Shown piece by piece: positions 37,305 through 45,821 of a stretch of 64,000 nucleotides of DNA. Below the pieces are notes generated by a model. It was not told the origin of the DNA, did not search any database, and saw only the letters and a list, made by a program, of their open reading frames with translations. Position numbers and translations under genes: made by a program. Source of the DNA: CAYFXE01 sp964347035 (GTDB lineage: Bacteria > Acidobacteriota > Aminicenantia > Aminicenantales > Aminicenantaceae); assembly GCA_964347035.1 (NCBI GenBank), contig CAYFXE010000005.1:1-64000 (forward strand), in the 5' to 3' direction. Numbering within the stretch: position 1 is the first letter of the stretch; every line of letters starts with the position of its first letter.

Positions 37305-37379
37305 ATAGTTGCCGAGCTGAATTTTTTATTAATTATGTTTCAAAATAATCTAAGGATCTTAATAGAGGTCAAATAGATC

Positions 37380-40300
37380 ATGAACGAATACAACCCAGAT
37401 AAATACAGGTTGCATTTAATGATTTGTGCGGGGACTGCCTGTGTTTCTAATAAGTCTTTCAGGATAAAGGAAGTATTGGAAGACGAGTTGAAAAAACAGG
37501 GGCTGGAGAACGAAGTTCTGGTTGTGATGACAGGGTGTAATGGGTTTTGTGCGGTAGGTCCTGTCATGGTCGTTATGCCAGATGGAATATTCTATCAAAG
37601 CTTAACCGAAGACATTATACCTCATCTTGTGGAAGAACATTTTTTGAAGGGCAGACCATTACAGAAACTCATGTTCACTCCAGAGAAAGAAGAAATTGTC
37701 ATTCCCAAGATGATGGATATTGGTTTTTTTGCCCGCCAGACATTAATTGCTCTCAGGAACAGAGGAATGATTGATCCCGAAGTCATCGATGAATACATAG
37801 CAAGAGATGGATATAAGGCATTAGCAAGAGCTCTGACAGAAATGACTCCAGAAGGGATCATAAACGAAGTCAAAAATTCAGGTCTTCGAGGCCGAGGCGG
37901 AGGAGGATTTCCCACCGGCTTAAAATGGGAGTTATGCCGGAATCAACAAGATAACACTAAGTATATCATATGTAACGCAGATGAAGGGGATCCAGGAGCG
38001 TACATGGACAGAAGTATTGTCGAAGCTGATCCCCATTCTGTATTAGAAGGTATGCTGATCGGAGCAAGAGCTATTGGTGCCTCTGAAGGGTATATCTATA
38101 TCAGAGCTGAATACCCGCTGGCGATGGAGAGATTAAAAATCGCTATCGACCAGGCGAGAGAATACGGACTTATCGGCGAAAATATATTCGATACGGATCT
38201 TAATTTTGACATCCATATTAAACAGGGGGCCGGGGCGTTCGTGTGCGGCGAGGAAACTTCCCTTATCGCATCTATTGAAGGCCGTCCCCCTGAACCGAGG
38301 CAGAGACCTCCCTATCCTGTTGTATCTGGATTATGGGGAAAGCCGACCAATATTAATAATGTTGAAACTTGGGCAACGATTCCTCCGATCATTAATAGGG
38401 GAGCAGAGTGGTTTTCGGGCATAGGCACGGAATTAAGCAAGGGCACTAAAGTGTTTTCTCTCGTGGGAAAGATTAACAACACGGGTTTGGTTGAAGTCCC
38501 GATGGGTATAACTCTAAAAGAGATCGTTTATGACATCGGAGGTGGGATTCCGAAGAACAAGAAATTTAAGGCTATCCAGACAGGAGGACCTTCGGGAGGA
38601 TGCATTCCTGCCAGTTTAATGGATTTACCTGTCGATTTTGAAAGGCTGACCGAAGCCGGTTCGATAATGGGTTCGGGTGGTTTAATTGTGATGGACGAAG
38701 ATACGTGTGTGGTAGATGTCTCCAAATATTTTATCGAATTCACGAATGATGAATCCTGCGGGAAATGCACTTCTTGTCGAGAAGGGTCGGCCGTTTTACT
38801 CGAGGTGCTCCAAAAAATATGCAGAGGCGAAGGTGACGAAAACGACCTTCAGATCCTTGAAGAATTCAGCGAAACCATAAAAGATGCGTCTATGTGTGGA
38901 CTGGGTCAGACGCTGCCAAACCCGGTATTGAGCACATTAAAATATTTTAAGGATGAATACGTCCAACACACCAAATATAAAAGATGTCCTGCTCTCGTGT
39001 GTAAAGGAATCATTTCATCTGCCTGTCAGCACTCCTGCCCGATTTCACAGGATGTTCCCAGCTATATCGGGTATCTTGCTCAGGGAAAATTTGAAGAAGC
39101 CGTCAAAATCGTCTTAAAAGAAAATCCTCTCCCGTCCATCTGCGGCCGTGTCTGTGATACGCCCTGCGAGGAGAAATGTGAAGCCGGGGAATGGGACGAC
39201 CCGATAGCGATCAGAGCTCTCAAACGCTTTCTTGCTGATTATGAAATGAAGCACGATGTTGAGTCCGACCAAAAACCAAAACCTGAAAGAGAAGAACGGA
39301 TTGCTATCATCGGCTCCGGACCTGGAGGGTTGACTTGTGCCTATTACCTTGCTCTTGAAGGCTATAAGGTCACAGTGTTTGAAAGTCTTCCTATTGTCGG
39401 CGGTATGCTGGCCATCGGAATTCCAGAATTTAGATTGCCCAAAGACATATTGAATCATGAAATTGAAAGGATCAAGAAATTAGGAGTTGAAATCAAAACC
39501 AATACGACGATCGGAAAAGATATTCCGCTTGAAAAACTCAAGGAAGAATATAAAGCCGTCTTCATCGCTATCGGAGCGCATAAAGGCTTAAAGATGAAAA
39601 TACCTAACGAAGATTCAGAAGGAGTTTTAGATGCCGTGGAATTCCTCCGGGATTTCAACCTGGGAAACGAAGTGAACATCGGCGATAGAGTCATAGTCAT
39701 CGGCGGTGGAAATTCAGCGATAGATGCGGCCCGAGTGGCTAAACGTTTAGGAAAAGAAACAACGATACTCTACCGCAGGACAAGGGTAGAGATGCCGGCC
39801 ATTAAGAGTGAAATTGAAGAAGCTCTTCTCGAAGGCATTGACATCCAATTTCTGGCTGCTCCGATCAAAGTCCTGTCGGATAACGGCAAAATTGAGGCGA
39901 TCGAGTGCATCCGGATGAAACTCAGTGATGTCGATGAGAGCGGCAGAAGAAGGCCGGTTCCGATTGAAGGATCTGAATTCAAGGTTGATGTCGACACGTT
40001 AATCCTGGCCATAAGCCAGGAACCGGAAGTCTCTTTGCTCGTAGGTGAAAACGGACTGGAAGTATCCGCTTGGAACACTCTTGAGGTCGACCCAGAAACT
40101 CTTCTCACGAATGTGGAAGGGATATTTGCAGGAGGTGACGTAGTCTCCGGTCCGAATACAGTGACAGCTGCAATGTCTCATGGAAAAATAGCCGCTCAAA
40201 TGATCGATAAATATGTCCGTGGAGAGAAATTAGAAAGGAAGTATGAGGTGACCCGTCCAGCCGTTAGAGTTGAGGCAATGGAACTTTCGGAGGAGGAAAC

Positions 40301-40451
40301 CAAGAATCTAAAAAGGCCCGAGATGCCATCGATTCCTGTCGATCAAAGGATTGAGAGCTTCAAGGAAGTTGAGTTGGGATTCGGGGAAGCCGCTGCCATT
40401 ATTGAAGCCAAGCGCTGTCTGCGATGTGATTTAGAAGTCAAAGAAGATTAA
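37380..40451 (+). CDS. Fusion of NuoF (NADH/FMN) with a GltD/NfnB-type FAD-NAD(P)H oxidoreductase
   Basis: Domains in order: thioredoxin-like [2Fe-2S] (about 1-95, CAGTAC and GCNGFCAVGP); NuoF/HydB core with NADH/FMN loop GLRGRGGGGFPTG near residue 168; NuoF [4Fe-4S] motif SCGKCTSCREG near 460; then from about 533 a GltD-like unit. That unit has its own cysteine-rich Fe-S region (CPALVCKG, CQHSCP, CGRVCDTPCEEKC), FAD motif IAIIGSGPGGLTCAYYLA, and NAD(P) motif VIVIGGGNSAIDAARVAKRL. A C-terminal CLRCDL ends the protein. It therefore carries two flavin sites and two pyridine-nucleotide sites, suggesting electron exchange among NADH, NADPH and ferredoxin. 1023 residues, uninterrupted. Confidence 0.88.
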   Translation: MNEYNPDKYRLHLMICAGTACVSNKSFRIKEVLEDELKKQGLENEVLVVMTGCNGFCAVGPVMVVMPDGIFYQSLTEDIIPHLVEEHFLKGRPLQKLMFTPEKEEIVIPKMMDIGFFARQTLIALRNRGMIDPEVIDEYIARDGYKALARALTEMTPEGIINEVKNSGLRGRGGGGFPTGLKWELCRNQQDNTKYIICNADEGDPGAYMDRSIVEADPHSVLEGMLIGARAIGASEGYIYIRAEYPLAMERLKIAIDQAREYGLIGENIFDTDLNFDIHIKQGAGAFVCGEETSLIASIEGRPPEPRQRPPYPVVSGLWGKPTNINNVETWATIPPIINRGAEWFSGIGTELSKGTKVFSLVGKINNTGLVEVPMGITLKEIVYDIGGGIPKNKKFKAIQTGGPSGGCIPASLMDLPVDFERLTEAGSIMGSGGLIVMDEDTCVVDVSKYFIEFTNDESCGKCTSCREGSAVLLEVLQKICRGEGDENDLQILEEFSETIKDASMCGLGQTLPNPVLSTLKYFKDEYVQHTKYKRCPALVCKGIISSACQHSCPISQDVPSYIGYLAQGKFEEAVKIVLKENPLPSICGRVCDTPCEEKCEAGEWDDPIAIRALKRFLADYEMKHDVESDQKPKPEREERIAIIGSGPGGLTCAYYLALEGYKVTVFESLPIVGGMLAIGIPEFRLPKDILNHEIERIKKLGVEIKTNTTIGKDIPLEKLKEEYKAVFIAIGAHKGLKMKIPNEDSEGVLDAVEFLRDFNLGNEVNIGDRVIVIGGGNSAIDAARVAKRLGKETTILYRRTRVEMPAIKSEIEEALLEGIDIQFLAAPIKVLSDNGKIEAIECIRMKLSDVDESGRRRPVPIEGSEFKVDVDTLILAISQEPEVSLLVGENGLEVSAWNTLEVDPETLLTNVEGIFAGGDVVSGPNTVTAAMSHGKIAAQMIDKYVRGEKLERKYEVTRPAVRVEAMELSEEETKNLKRPEMPSIPVDQRIESFKEVELGFGEAAAIIEAKRCLRCDLEVKED

Positions 40452-40547
40452 GGGAAGACCAGAAATGCCGATGAACAAAATTATTGAGACACTTAAAATA
40501 TCAAGCGTCGAAAAATTAAGTAATTATCTTATAAACGGAGGGTCGGC

Positions 40548-43500
40548 GTGATTAAGCTGACTATTAACGGTAACACGGAAGAATTTCCCGAAGGAAAAAC
40601 ACTATTGGAATGCATCGAAAGTACTGGATTAAAAGTCCCGACTCTTTGCCATCATAAAGCTCTGGTCCCGTATGGGGCCTGCAGATTATGTTTGGTGGAA
40701 ATTAGCCAAAATGGTAAATCGACAATTCAAACTTCATGCACTTATCCAGCCCTTAATAATTTGGTCATTCAGACTGAATCTGAGAGAGTCGTGAAGGCTC
40801 GGAAAAATATGATCGAACTGTTATGGGCCTTATGTCCTGATTCGAAGAAGATACAAAATATAGCTGACGAATATGGTGTGAAAGAAACAAGGCTAACCAA
40901 GAAAAATGAGGATTGTTTCCTTTGTGGACTGTGCGTGAGAATGTGTGAAGAAAGAATGGGCATCAATGCCATAAGCTTTACTAATCGTGGTTCCAGACGT
41001 AAAGTAACTCCTCCTTTTGATGCGCTTTCTGATGTATGCCAGACATGCGGTACCTGTGCATTTATTTGTCCTACAGAAAGGATCAAGCTAAAGGAAATCA
41101 GCAAGCATGAAGTCATTCCTATTGTGGATGAATATAATGAAAGATTGATCAAAAGATCGGCTGCTTACATCTCCTATCCACAGGCCATTCCGAACAAAGC
41201 AACGATTGATGAACGATACTGTGTCCACAAACTTAAAGGAGAATGCAAAATCTGCGAGGAGGTTTGTGAAGCAGAGGCCATTGATTTTGAACAAGAAGAA
41301 AAGAAGATCAACTTGAATGTCGGTGCCGTTGTTTTATCTCCAGGATTTGATGTATTTGATGCAAAAATTAAAGAAGACTTGGGATATGGACATTATCCTA
41401 ATGTTGTTACATCGATTGAATTTGAAAGGATTTTATCTTCAACAGGACCGTATCTTGGCCACGTGTTGAGACCCGGTGATCAAAAAGAGCCAAAAAAAAT
41501 AGGGTTTATCCAATGTGTCGGCTCCCGGGATTGTGATAGGGATTATTGTTCTTCGGTTTGCTGTATGTATGCAACGAAAGAGGCCATTATTGCCAAAGAA
41601 CATGCTGGTGAAGATCTGGAATGTGATATTTACATCATGGATATGCGCGCATTCAGTAAAGGGTTTGATGAGTATTATGAAAAGGGGAAGGAACTCGGAG
41701 TCAATTATATCCGATGCCGTCCCCCGACTATCGAAGAGATACCTGAAACAAAAAATCTTGTAATCCAATATCTGGATGAACATGATCAAAAGGCATCTCG
41801 TGAATATGACATGGTTGTTTTATCCGTTGGTATCGTCCCCCCAGAATCTGCAGAAGAGATTGCCCAAAAATTTGGCGTCGAGCTGAATGAATTCAATTTC
41901 TGTAAGACCGATCCGTTTAGACCGGTTGAATCGGACCGTGATGGAGTTTATGTGTCTGGCCCCTTCACCGAACCCAAAGATATTCCTGAAACAATTATGC
42001 AGGCGTCAGGTGCATCGTCAAAAGTTTTATCACTTTTGAAGGATGAAAGAGGCAGCTTAATCACCAAAAAGGAATTTCCTCCAGAAATAGATGTCACAGG
42101 GCAACAACCAAGGATCGGTGTGTTTGTCTGCCACTGCGGAACCAATATTGCCGGAGTGGTCAATGTTCCCGACGTCGTTGAATATGCCAAAACCCTTCCT
42201 GATGTCGTGTATGCAAATAATAATTTGTATACCTGTTCAAATGATACTCAAGAGATTATAAAAGAGATCATAAAAGAACATAATTTGAATCGAGTCGTTG
42301 TTGCCTCGTGTACGCCAAGGACACACGAACCTCTATTCCGAAACACAATCCGCGAAGCCGGGCTAAACCAATATCTCTTTGAAATGGCAAATATCAGAGA
42401 TCAGTGTTCATGGGTTCATATGATGGAACCGGAAAAGGCGTCTGAAAAATCAAAAGACTTGGTTAGAATGGCTGTGGCCAAAGCACGATTATTAGAACCT
42501 CTACAGAAAAGATATGTCCCGATAACAAAATCTGCATTGGTCATCGGCGGCGGGGTTTCCGGCATGTCATCTGCCATTGAACTGGCAGGTCAAGGCTATG
42601 ATGTTTACTTGGTGGAGAAAGAAAAAGAATTGGGCGGAAACCTAAAACGGCTGCAGTATTTGCTGGGTGGAGTAGACCCTCAAGAGGGGCTACAAAAAAT
42701 TATAAAACAGGTAATGGAAAGCGAAAAAATCTATGTGTACACAGAAGCTAAGATTGATAATATTGAAGGTTCAGTCGGTAATTTTAAAACAACGATTTCC
42801 ATGAACGGGAAATCAGGAGAGTTAGAACACGGAATCGTGGTTGTCGCTACCGGTGCCCAAGAATATCATCCAAAAGAGTATTTGTATGGTCAGAATGACA
42901 AAGTTGTAACCCAGATTGAACTGGAAGAGCGCCTGGGGACAAACAGTGAGTGGTCGTCGCCAGAAAAAAATCTCATTCCGAAGAACATCGTGATGATTCA
43001 GTGCGTAGGTTCTCGGGATGAAGAAAGGCCGTATTGTTCGAGGATCTGTTGTTCAGAAGCTGTCAAGAACGCCTTGAAAATAAAAGAACTATCCCCTGAA
43101 ACAAATATATCCATACTATACCGAGATATAAGGACTTACGGATTTAGAGAAAGCTACTACACAAAAGCCAGACAACAGAATGTTAGGTTTATGAGGTATG
43201 AAAAGGACCGAAAGCCAGAAGTCAGACAAAATGGAGATGGGTTGCAGGTGGAAGTTTTTGACCAATCATTAAAGATACCGATTGAGATATCAGCAGATCT
43301 TGTTGTGTTATCCGCAGGGATTGTTGCTTATGAAGGAAACGAAGATCTCGCACAATTTCTAAAAGTTCCGTTAAATCAAGACAAATTTTTTCTTGAAGCT
43401 CACATGAAGCTTCGTCCTGTTGATTTTGCTACCGAGGGAGTATATTTATGCGGCTTAGCCCATTCAGCAAAAGCCATAGATGAAAGCATCGTTCAGGCTC

Positions 43501-43811
43501 AGGCAGCCGCCTCAAGAGCAGCAACTATACTATCGAAAGACAATATAGAGCTGGAAGCTACAATTTCTGAAGTAATAGATGAAAGTTGTGATGGCTGTGC
43601 CTACTGTGTTGATCCTTGTCCTTATCAGGCCATTACTTTAATCGAATACATGAGTAAAGGCTCGATAAAAAAGACGGTTCAGGTCAATGAAAGTGCCTGT
43701 AAAGGTTGTGGGTGTTGCATGGCAACCTGTCCGAAAAAAGGTATTTTTGTGAAAGGATTCACACTGGACCAGCTTAACGCACAGGTCCTTGCCGCCTTAG
43801 GAGTACAATAA
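40548..43811 (+). CDS. Fusion of NuoG-type ferredoxin head, HdrA C-terminal half and a complete HdrA
   Basis: Residues 1-180: [2Fe-2S] ligands Cys34, 45, 48, 64 and two [4Fe-4S] motifs (Cys123, 126, 129, 133; Cys164, 167, 170, 174), as in NuoG/HydA heads. From about 205 to 500 the sequence is the second half of HdrA, including SYPQAIPNKATID, Cys225/233/236/240, GFIQCVGSRD and YVSGPFTEPKDIPETIMQAS. From about 523 a full HdrA begins (GVFVCHCGTNIAG, FAD motif ALVIGGGVSGMSSAIELA near 663). It ends in two [4Fe-4S] motifs (CDGCAYCVDPCP, CKGCGCCMATCP). It is the likely electron hub of the complex. The stop overlaps mvhD. Confidence 0.88.
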   Translation: MIKLTINGNTEEFPEGKTLLECIESTGLKVPTLCHHKALVPYGACRLCLVEISQNGKSTIQTSCTYPALNNLVIQTESERVVKARKNMIELLWALCPDSKKIQNIADEYGVKETRLTKKNEDCFLCGLCVRMCEERMGINAISFTNRGSRRKVTPPFDALSDVCQTCGTCAFICPTERIKLKEISKHEVIPIVDEYNERLIKRSAAYISYPQAIPNKATIDERYCVHKLKGECKICEEVCEAEAIDFEQEEKKINLNVGAVVLSPGFDVFDAKIKEDLGYGHYPNVVTSIEFERILSSTGPYLGHVLRPGDQKEPKKIGFIQCVGSRDCDRDYCSSVCCMYATKEAIIAKEHAGEDLECDIYIMDMRAFSKGFDEYYEKGKELGVNYIRCRPPTIEEIPETKNLVIQYLDEHDQKASREYDMVVLSVGIVPPESAEEIAQKFGVELNEFNFCKTDPFRPVESDRDGVYVSGPFTEPKDIPETIMQASGASSKVLSLLKDERGSLITKKEFPPEIDVTGQQPRIGVFVCHCGTNIAGVVNVPDVVEYAKTLPDVVYANNNLYTCSNDTQEIIKEIIKEHNLNRVVVASCTPRTHEPLFRNTIREAGLNQYLFEMANIRDQCSWVHMMEPEKASEKSKDLVRMAVAKARLLEPLQKRYVPITKSALVIGGGVSGMSSAIELAGQGYDVYLVEKEKELGGNLKRLQYLLGGVDPQEGLQKIIKQVMESEKIYVYTEAKIDNIEGSVGNFKTTISMNGKSGELEHGIVVVATGAQEYHPKEYLYGQNDKVVTQIELEERLGTNSEWSSPEKNLIPKNIVMIQCVGSRDEERPYCSRICCSEAVKNALKIKELSPETNISILYRDIRTYGFRESYYTKARQQNVRFMRYEKDRKPEVRQNGDGLQVEVFDQSLKIPIEISADLVVLSAGIVAYEGNEDLAQFLKVPLNQDKFFLEAHMKLRPVDFATEGVYLCGLAHSAKAIDESIVQAQAAASRAATILSKDNIELEATISEVIDESCDGCAYCVDPCPYQAITLIEYMSKGSIKKTVQVNESACKGCGCCMATCPKKGIFVKGFTLDQLNAQVLAALGVQ

Positions 43812-44224
43812 TGCAAGATGAATTTGAACCCTTGATAGTGAGTTTTTGCTGCAACTGGTGTTCCTATACCGGAGCAGACTTGGCAGGTGTGTCCAGGCTG
43901 CAGTATCCTCCCAATATCAGAATAATAAGAGTGATGTGTTCAAGTATGGTGCATCTAAATTTAGTGATCGATGCCCTAACAAAAGGAGCAGATGGTGTTT
44001 TAATCTGCGGTTGTCATCCCGGCGATTGTCATTATGAAGACGGAAATCTAAAAACAGAGAAGAGAGCTGAAGCCATCGGCCTTATGTTAGAAGATTTTGG
44101 CCTGGAAGAGGAAAGATTTCGATTGGAATGGGTTTCAGCATCCGAAGGCCCTAGATTTGCACAGGTGGTCAGAGAGTTTACAGAGCAGATTAAAAAGTTG
44201 GGGCCAAGCCCTTATAAAATGTAA
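43811..44224 (+). CDS. mvhD: MvhD-type hydrogenase delta subunit
   Basis: A 137-residue [2Fe-2S] protein with CCNWCSYTGADLAG, MCSSMVHLNLV and LICGCHPGDCHYEDGN, the conserved MvhD pattern. MvhD carries electrons from the MvhAG hydrogenase to HdrA. It starts on the last base of the HdrA fusion gene. Its hydrogenase partners are encoded at 53372-55747 on the other strand. Confidence 0.93.
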   Translation: MQDEFEPLIVSFCCNWCSYTGADLAGVSRLQYPPNIRIIRVMCSSMVHLNLVIDALTKGADGVLICGCHPGDCHYEDGNLKTEKRAEAIGLMLEDFGLEEERFRLEWVSASEGPRFAQVVREFTEQIKKLGPSPYKM

Positions 44225-44241
44225 AATATAGGGAGTTTCTC

Positions 44242-44451
44242 ATGCCTGATGCTGCCAAAGTCATAGATGGAAAAAAATTCATGTGGGATGGCGAAGTCTA
44301 TGAATCTGAAAAAGATGCCCAAGAGGTAAAGAAGAAGTACGAAAAGGATGATTTTGAAGTCGAGTTGATACAAGAAGAAAATCAGTTCTTTCTGTATACA
44401 AGAAGAGTTGTCACAGAAATTGTAGTGGAAGGTGAGCCACCGCCAGGCTAA
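44242..44451 (+). CDS. Small protein of unknown function, end of the Hdr/Nuo cluster
   Basis: A 69-residue acidic protein (MPDAAKVIDGKKFMWDGEVY...). It has no cysteines, no membrane segment and no recognised domain. The sequence suggests a small alpha/beta unit: two short strands around IDGKKFMWDGEVYES, a charged helix, then strands ending VVTEIVVEG. GGGAG precedes the ATG, and the gene follows mvhD by 17 bases in the same direction, so it is probably translated with the complex. It may be a small accessory or assembly subunit; that is inference from position. Confidence 0.65.
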   Translation: MPDAAKVIDGKKFMWDGEVYESEKDAQEVKKKYEKDDFEVELIQEENQFFLYTRRVVTEIVVEGEPPPG

Positions 44452-44468
44452 TCAATCTGAATTACTCA

Positions 44469-44587
44469 TAAAAACTGCCGATATCTCCAGTAATTACAGC
44501 AATATCAGGATGTCTTCCTGATATTGCTGTAAATATCAATTTTATTTTTACAAAAGAATGTTTATTAGTATTAATCGGCAGTTTTTA
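44469..44587. repeat. Nested inverted repeats (structured element) after the Hdr/Nuo cluster
   Basis: Outer arms of 14 bases (TAAAAACTGCCGAT at 44469-44482, complement at 44574-44587) enclose a perfect 17-bp hairpin (44494-44510 with 44516-44532, loop TGTCT). The hairpin could stop transcription or stabilise the 3' end of the cluster's mRNA. The outer arms are more like a small mobile element. No T-tract follows the inner hairpin directly. Confidence 0.8.
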
Positions 44588-44780
44588 CCTTTCAGGCGAG
44601 TCGATATTCACCGCATCTGCTCCGTTGCGGCGCATTCGCGGTGGTTCTACCACAGCTTCATACGGCCGACGCCTCGCATCTACGGCAACCTCAACTCGTG
44701 AGCATTCCATCTTTCACCTGAATGATTCATAAAAAATTTCTGCCATTTGACTCGTGGATAATCCAGGTCTAAGGATTTAC
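44588..44780. other. Non-coding GC-rich block of unknown nature
   Basis: 44600-44705 is markedly more GC-rich than its surroundings, with many GCGGC/GCCGC pieces and no credible reading frame. A near-copy of CTGAATnAnTCATAAAAA..CTGCC occurs before the nested repeat (about 44458) and again after this block (about 44720). The intervening 260 bases may therefore be an inserted unit. Confidence 0.4.
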
Positions 44781-44781
44781 T

Positions 44782-44822
44782 AAAAAAAAGCCTGCCCTAA
44801 GAATCCTCCCAGGACAGGCTTT
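44782..44822 (-). terminator. Intrinsic terminator of the leftward hydrogenase/regulator run
   Basis: On the minus strand, a 12-bp stem (one mismatch) pairs AAAGCCTGTCCT with AGGGCAGGCTTT across a 12-base loop and runs into eight Ts (plus-strand A tract 44782-44789). It lies 20 bases past the stop of the Cys-rich response regulator, ending the long leftward gene run. Confidence 0.85.
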
Positions 44823-44842
44823 GTGTGGCAGAATCAATCGGT

Positions 44843-45625
44843 TTAGTGGTCCATTCGGACTGGTTTTTGCTTCATCGCTAGCTTGCTGCGCAACTTTTTC
44901 ATGTTCTCTGCCTGGAGAGCGATTTGGCGATCTACCTCATCCTGGATTGTCTGGTGGAGTTCGCAGCTCTCGCAGCGATAAACTTGTGAGCAGGCTCTGG
45001 CAGAAATCTTTCCACTCATGGTGTACCTGCACTCATTTCTTCCTGACTGAGAGGCCAGTTTGTCTAGGAAAGGCTTTATCCTTGGATCGTTACTGAATTT
45101 CTCTTTTTTCATCATCGCCACATGAAAATTACAAACGTCTTGACATTGATAGCCGAGTGTACATCTGCGCTTCTTGATAATGTCCGCTTGCATCCAAATA
45201 CAAGGAGCAACAATCGTGTCTTCGACGACCGGTTCTTCGAAGGGTGGCGTGGGGACGATTTCAACTTCGAGAGACTGCCTTATTAAAGTTTCCAGATAGT
45301 TCATCTCGAAAGGTTTTTGTAGGTATTCGATAGCGCCCTTATTCATAGCCTCTTTTTCTGATTCAACCGAGGGATAGGCCGTGATGATGATAACCTTCGC
45401 CTCTGGATTCTTTGATTTGATTTCCTCAAGCACCGAGAGCCCATCGCGGCCAGGTAATCTAAGATCGATTATCATGACGTCATAATCTTTAAAATCGAGT
45501 TTTTCCAATGATTTATCGCCATCATTGGCAGTATCGACTTTGTGACCCACATCAGAGAAATAATCGACCAATGCCTCACGCATAATCTCTTCGTCTTCGA
45601 CGACTAACATATTTTCTTTTTTCAT
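44843..45625 (-). CDS. Response regulator with Cys-rich C-terminal domain
   Basis: The N-terminal receiver domain (about residues 1-120) has VVEDEEIM, phospho-Asp in IIDLRLPGRDG, and Lys in YLQKPFEM. The C-terminal 130 residues lack a DNA-binding motif. They contain clustered cysteines instead: CTLGYQCQDVCNFH, then CRYTMSGKISARAC and YRCESCELHQTIQD. The latter resembles the CRHMxxGxVxxKxC...YxCxxC module found fused to other redox or signalling proteins, and may bind a metal or Fe-S cluster. GGAGG five bases before the ATG at 45625 sets the start. It is the last gene before the terminator. Confidence 0.82.
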   Translation of the reverse strand: MKKENMLVVEDEEIMREALVDYFSDVGHKVDTANDGDKSLEKLDFKDYDVMIIDLRLPGRDGLSVLEEIKSKNPEAKVIIITAYPSVESEKEAMNKGAIEYLQKPFEMNYLETLIRQSLEVEIVPTPPFEEPVVEDTIVAPCIWMQADIIKKRRCTLGYQCQDVCNFHVAMMKKEKFSNDPRIKPFLDKLASQSGRNECRYTMSGKISARACSQVYRCESCELHQTIQDEVDRQIALQAENMKKLRSKLAMKQKPVRMDH

Positions 45626-45821
45626 GCTAACCTCCAAGATTTATTTTTTTTCATTTTTAATCTTGAGACATAAAAATGAGCAAATATTGTGCCAAGAAAG
45701 ATTTTATCAAAAAAATTGTCATTAGAATCGGCATAACTATATAATAATAAACGATTTGTAACGGCTGGCAGGATTTTTCTGCGAAAGGGAGGAAAGGGAT
45801 GGAGTGTATATTATTTGGACA

